DNA of 64,000 nt from Marmoricola sp. URHB0036 (GTDB lineage: Bacteria > Actinomycetota > Actinomycetes > Propionibacteriales > Nocardioidaceae), in contig NZ_AUEP01000009.1 of NCBI RefSeq assembly GCF_000426045.1, forward strand, positions 1 through 64,000, given 5' to 3'. The position numbers were made by a program, and so were the translations under genes. Each line of letters begins with the position of its first letter. The stretch's first letter is position 1. Of this stretch, positions 60,383 through 64,000 are shown piece after piece. A model generated the notes under the pieces. The model was not told where the DNA came from and did not search any database. It saw only the letters and a program-made list of their open reading frames with translations.

Positions 60383-61446
60383 CCGCAACCCAGTCCGGAG
60401 CCGTTGAGAAGACCACGAGCGAAGGGACGCCGGCGCTGCACGTCGAGGGACTGTGGAAGATCTTCGGCCCGAAGGGCGACAAGATCATCAACACCCCCGA
60501 CGCCCAGCTCTCGCGCAAGGATCTGCAGGCGAAGACCGGACACGTCGTCGGCATCCGCGACGTGGGCTTCGACGTCGCTCCGGGCGAGGTCTTCGTGGTG
60601 ATGGGACTGTCCGGCTCGGGCAAGTCGACGCTCGTGCGCCTGCTCACCCGGCTGATCGAGCCGACGGCCGGCACGGTCGAGCTCTACGGCGAGGACATCA
60701 CGGCGATGTCCGACTCCGCGCTCCTGGACACCAGGCGCAAGAAGGTCTCGATGGTCTTCCAGCACTTCGGCCTGCTGCCCCACCGCAAGGTGGTCGACAA
60801 CGTCGCCTTCGGGCTCGAGGTCCGCGGCGAGAAGAAGGGCGAGCGCCGCAACCGGGCCCAGGAGATGGTCGACCTCGTCGGTCTCTCCGGCTACGAGAAC
60901 AACTATCCCGACCAGCTCTCCGGCGGCATGCAGCAGCGCGTCGGCCTGGCCCGGGCCCTGGCGGCCAACCCCGACGTGATGATGTTCGACGAGCCGTTCT
61001 CCGCGCTCGACCCGCTCATCCGGCGCGACATGCAGAACGAGGTCATCCGACTCCACGAAGAGGTCGGCAAGACGATGGTCTTCATCACCCACGACCTCGC
61101 CGAGGCGCTCAAGCTCGGCGACCGGATCCTGATCATGCGCGACGGCGAGATCGTCCAGATCGGCACTCCCGACGAGGTGGTCGGAGCCCCGGCCGACGAG
61201 TACGTCCGTGACTTCACCAGCGACGTGCCCAAGTCGCACGTGCTCACCCTGAAGTGGGTGATGCGCGCTCCGGACGGCGATCCCGGCGACGGACCGGTGC
61301 TCCAGTCCAACCAGATCGTCCGCGACGCTGCGCGCATCGTCCTCGACCACGACGGGCCCTGTCGCGTGGCCGACGGCGACAAGCTCGTCGGGGTGGTCGA
61401 CGACATGGACATCCTGCGCGTCGTGGTCGCCGAGGACGAGGGCTGA
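60379..61446 (+). CDS. proV: Glycine betaine/choline ABC importer ATP-binding protein
   Basis: The 355-residue ATPase has the ProV-specific N-terminal stretch ([12 protein letters not shown]), Walker [12 protein letters not shown]-loop [12 protein letters not shown], signature [10 protein letters not shown], Walker [15 protein letters not shown] and ITHD. A short CBS-like C-terminus ends [17 protein letters not shown]; it is one CBS motif, shorter than the tandem pair of osmosensing OpuA. This favours nutritional import over osmotic control. Confidence 0.94.
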   Translation: MTATQSGAVEKTTSEGTPALHVEGLWKIFGPKGDKIINTPDAQLSRKDLQAKTGHVVGIRDVGFDVAPGEVFVVMGLSGSGKSTLVRLLTRLIEPTAGTVELYGEDITAMSDSALLDTRRKKVSMVFQHFGLLPHRKVVDNVAFGLEVRGEKKGERRNRAQEMVDLVGLSGYENNYPDQLSGGMQQRVGLARALAANPDVMMFDEPFSALDPLIRRDMQNEVIRLHEEVGKTMVFITHDLAEALKLGDRILIMRDGEIVQIGTPDEVVGAPADEYVRDFTSDVPKSHVLTLKWVMRAPDGDPGDGPVLQSNQIVRDAARIVLDHDGPCRVADGDKLVGVVDDMDILRVVVAEDEG

Positions 61447-63587
61447 TGTCCACCGCGACCGCGCCACCACCGGCGCCTCCGGACCGGACGGCCTCCGCCT
61501 CCAAGGAGGAGCAGCCGTACGTCGAGCTGGGCAAGAAGCGCCACACCGGAGCCAAGCTCGCCGGCATCGGGATCTTCTGGCTCGTGATGTGGCTGGTCTT
61601 CCACAACCAGATGACCCGGGCTTTGGGCCTGCAGGACACCACCCCCTTCCACGAGTGGCTCAACGGCATCCGCGACTGGGTGCAGCTGCACGGCCCGGAC
61701 AACTGGTTCTTCGGCGGCGTGCTCGGCTTCATCGGCGACTTCTTCAACGCCGTCTTCGAGTTCCTCCAGAAGCTGGTCAGCATCCCGGCCTTCCCGCGCC
61801 CGGTGCCCGAGATCGGCTGGCTCGGCGTCGTGGCGCTCGCCACCTGGGTCGGCTGGGCCGTCGCCGGCCTGCGGTCGACCATCCTGGTGGTCGTCACCAT
61901 GCTGCTGTTCGGGGTCTTCGGGCTCTGGCAGGACAGCATCGACCTGCTGCTCGTCACCATCATCGCCGTGGTGTTCTGCTTCGTGGTCGGACTGCCGACG
62001 GGCATCCTGATGGCGCGAAGTCGTGCCACCTCCGCCGTCGTCACCCCGGTGCTCGACATCATGCAGACCATGCCGCCGTTCGCCTACCTGGCCCCGGTGG
62101 CGCTCGGCTTCGGGATCGGCCCGACCACCGCCATCGTGCTGACCTGCATCTACGCCCTGCCCCCGATGATCCGGATCACCGAGCACGGCATCCGCGGCGT
62201 ACCGGACACCACCATCGAGGCGGCGAGATCCCTCGGCCTGACGCGCGGTCAGATGCTGCGCCAGGTGCAGCTGCCGATGGCTCGACGCACCATCGTGGTC
62301 GGCATCAACCAGAGCATGATGGCGGCGCTGTCGATGGCCACCATCGCTGCCCTCGTCAACGGCCCGGGCCTCGGCAAGGACGTCAACGCGGCCTTGCAGA
62401 TCCAGAACATCGGCGCCGCATCGGTGGCCGGCATCCTGATCGTGCTGACGGCGATCATGCTCGACCGCACTACGACCGCGGCCAGCGAACGCTCCGAGAG
62501 CATGGGCCGGTCCGGCGTCGCGTCGGTGAGCGGTCCGGGCGTGATGCTCGCCGGGGTCGTCCTCGAGCGGCTGCCGCGCTGGGCCACCGAGGAGGCCGGC
62601 AAGGGTGTCCGCCAGCCGCGACTGACCTCGGCCGGTCGGTGGCTGGTCCGCGGCCTGTGGCTGATCCCGACCCTGGTCCTCGTCTACTTCTCCCGCCAGC
62701 AGTTGATCCTCGCGCAGTTCCCCACCCGCGACGACTGGCCGTTCCTGAAGTACATCGACGGCAAGACGGTGACCAAGCTGGTCAACGACTTCTCGAACTG
62801 GTTCATCGACAAGGTCGACACCTTCACCCTGGCGCTGAAGAACGACCTGACCAACTGGCTGATCAACCCGCTGCAGAACCTGCTGGCCGAGTCGCCGTGG
62901 TGGACCATGGCCCTGGTGCTCCTCGCCTTCGCCTACGTCCTCGGCGGCTGGCGGCCGGTCGTGACCACCCTCGTGTGCGAGGCGATCATCTTCGGCACCG
63001 GTCTGTGGAACGACACCATGATCACGCTGACCATGACGATCTTCGCGACCGTGCTGGTGATGCTGACCGCGGTCGTCCTGGGGGTCGCGATGGGACGCAA
63101 CCGGCGTGCCGACACCGCGATCAGACCGATCCTGGACGCCTTCCAGACGATCCCGCCGTTCGTCTACCTGATCCCCGCGCTCGCCCTGTTCGGCGCCAGT
63201 CGCTTCACCGCCATCATCGCGGCCGTCGCGTACGCCGTACCGATCGCGACCAAGCTGGTCGCGGACGGGATCCGCGGTGTCTCCCCCACGACCGTGGAGG
63301 CGGCCCGGGCCAACGGCAGCACGAAGTGGCAGATGATCACCAAGGTCCAGCTGCCGATGTCGCGCAACGCGCTCGTGCTGGCGACCAACCAGGGCCTGCT
63401 GTACGTGCTGTCGATGGTGGTCATCGGCGGTCTCGTCGGCGGCGGCAGCCTCGGCTACATCGTGGTCTCCGGCTTCTCGCAGGACCAGCTGTTCGGCAAG
63501 GGCCTGGCCGCAGGCATCGCGATCACGGCGCTCGGCGTGATGCTCGACCGGATTGCCCGCTACGCCGCTGAACGCTACGGCAGGTAA
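61446..63587 (+). CDS. proW: Fused double permease of the betaine/choline importer
   Basis: The 713-residue protein holds two ProW-type permease domains in one chain. Domain 1 has MQTMPPFAYLAPVALGFGIG and EAARSLGLTRGQMLRQ; domain 2 has FQTIPPFVYLIPALALFGAS and EAARANGSTKWQMITK. Each EAA loop ends in VQLPM. The half-transporters usually form homodimers of one gene; here the halves have diverged, fixing an asymmetric pore. TGATG couples it to proV. A hairpin separates it from the binding-protein gene. Confidence 0.92.
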   Translation: MSTATAPPPAPPDRTASASKEEQPYVELGKKRHTGAKLAGIGIFWLVMWLVFHNQMTRALGLQDTTPFHEWLNGIRDWVQLHGPDNWFFGGVLGFIGDFFNAVFEFLQKLVSIPAFPRPVPEIGWLGVVALATWVGWAVAGLRSTILVVVTMLLFGVFGLWQDSIDLLLVTIIAVVFCFVVGLPTGILMARSRATSAVVTPVLDIMQTMPPFAYLAPVALGFGIGPTTAIVLTCIYALPPMIRITEHGIRGVPDTTIEAARSLGLTRGQMLRQVQLPMARRTIVVGINQSMMAALSMATIAALVNGPGLGKDVNAALQIQNIGAASVAGILIVLTAIMLDRTTTAASERSESMGRSGVASVSGPGVMLAGVVLERLPRWATEEAGKGVRQPRLTSAGRWLVRGLWLIPTLVLVYFSRQQLILAQFPTRDDWPFLKYIDGKTVTKLVNDFSNWFIDKVDTFTLALKNDLTNWLINPLQNLLAESPWWTMALVLLAFAYVLGGWRPVVTTLVCEAIIFGTGLWNDTMITLTMTIFATVLVMLTAVVLGVAMGRNRRADTAIRPILDAFQTIPPFVYLIPALALFGASRFTAIIAAVAYAVPIATKLVADGIRGVSPTTVEAARANGSTKWQMITKVQLPMSRNALVLATNQGLLYVLSMVVIGGLVGGGSLGYIVVSGFSQDQLFGKGLAAGIAITALGVMLDRIARYAAERYGR

Positions 63588-63598
63588 CCCCCAGCACT

Positions 63599-63617
63599 CT
63601 CCGCAACCACTGCGGAG
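63599..63617. terminator. Hairpin between permease and binding-protein genes
   Basis: CTCCGCA-accac-TGCGGAG is a perfect 7-bp stem with a 5-nt loop and no U tract. Such hairpins often stabilise or adjust mRNA upstream of abundant binding-protein genes in importer operons. Confidence 0.5.
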
Positions 63618-63636
63618 TCAACGGAAAGGAACGCGC

Positions 63637-64000
63637 ATGGCACGAGGAACAAGCCGGCTTCAGCTGGCCTGTGTCGCTGTCGCAGTTGCCCTCGGGCTCA
63701 CTGCGTGTGGCAGCGGCGGCATCAAGGACAACCCCTCCGGGGCGAGCGGTGGCAAGGACTGCGGCGACCTGCGGATCGCGGTGAACCCGTGGACGGGCTA
63801 CGTGTCCAACGCCCACGTCATCGGCTACGTCGCCAAGACCAAGCTGGGCTGCAACGTCACCTACCCCGACGTGAAGGAAGAGGTCGGCTGGGCCGGCATG
63901 GCCAGTGGCTCCATCGACACCATCGTGGAGAACTGGGGGCACCCCGACCTCGTCAAGAAGTACATCGACGAGCAGAAGTCGGTCGAGGACGCCGGGCCGA
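63637..64000 (+). CDS. proX: Glycine betaine-type substrate-binding lipoprotein (partial)
   Basis: The frame starts at ATG 63637 behind GAAAGGA and runs to the window edge without a stop. It has a lipoprotein signal with LTAC (Cys24), then LRIAVNPWTGYVSNAHVIGY and the conserved VENWGHPDL, where Trp residues of the aromatic cage that binds quaternary ammonium groups are expected. It is the extracytoplasmic receptor of the importer. 121 residues are visible; the family is about 320. Confidence 0.9.
   Translation, partial: MARGTSRLQLACVAVAVALGLTACGSGGIKDNPSGASGGKDCGDLRIAVNPWTGYVSNAHVIGYVAKTKLGCNVTYPDVKEEVGWAGMASGSIDTIVENWGHPDLVKKYIDEQKSVEDAGP

Overview
The window is about 71-73% GC by eye, densely packed with genes, and rich in GTG starts and 4-nt ATGA/GTGA gene overlaps. 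Gene content (MocR, mycothiol-type DinB protein, ECF41 and ECF42 sigma factors, acyl-CoA carboxylase clusters, DUF222 remnant) and the family of GGTCGAGCAGCGAGC intergenic repeats point to a soil actinobacterium of the Nocardioidaceae, most likely Nocardioides. No tRNA, rRNA, CRISPR array, transposase or phage module was seen.

Layout. 1-2.5 kb: accessory stretch with a secreted HNH-nuclease/Excalibur lipoprotein and a small secreted Cys-rich protein. 2.6-10 kb: MocR regulator divergent from an MFS exporter and two DHFR-like reductases, a decayed DUF222 fragment, a NarL-type two-component pair, and small membrane proteins. 10-15 kb: NMT1-type ABC importer with a hydroxyacid dehydrogenase, divergent from a LarA-like racemase. 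15-26 kb: membrane protein, S33 peptidase, ECF42 sigma/DGPF pair, aminotransferase, GNAT, TetR/P450, methyltransferase, orphan receiver, and an ECF41 sigma/carboxymuconolactone-decarboxylase pair. This part holds a chimeric duplication scar. 26-36.3 kb: a TetR-controlled, translationally coupled catabolic operon (TIGR03084, AtuA-like, two acyl-CoA dehydrogenases, SRPBCC, biotin-dependent acyl-CoA carboxylase, enoyl-CoA hydratase), probably for a branched or isoprenoid acyl-CoA. 36.3-38.4 kb: a SipW-type signal peptidase fused to a LamG domain, plus its TasA/CalY-like substrate. 38.5-44.2 kb: an MFS gene broken by a stop codon, HxlR, thioesterase, flavin monooxygenase and M13 peptidase, ending in a mosaic repeat array.

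44.6-64 kb is the most coherent system: a choline/glycine-betaine to one-carbon pathway. At the right end an IclR regulator and a betB-betA-proV-proW(fused double)-proX operon import choline or betaine and oxidise choline to glycine betaine. In the middle, a second IclR heads an operon for a corrinoid protein, a pterin methyltransferase, a [2Fe-2S]/ASKHA corrinoid activator and a DUF1638 protein. Divergent from it are an MttB-family methyltransferase without an amber codon and PurU. Next to these lies a MetF-like methylene-THF reductase. Together they would strip a methyl group from a quaternary amine onto a corrinoid, pass it to tetrahydrofolate, and oxidise it toward formate in a bacterium that looks aerobic.

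Regulation visible in the sequence: many genes have a TAnnnT box 6-8 nt before the start codon (leaderless promoters), and both ECF sigma factors have recognisable cognate promoters upstream of their own operons.
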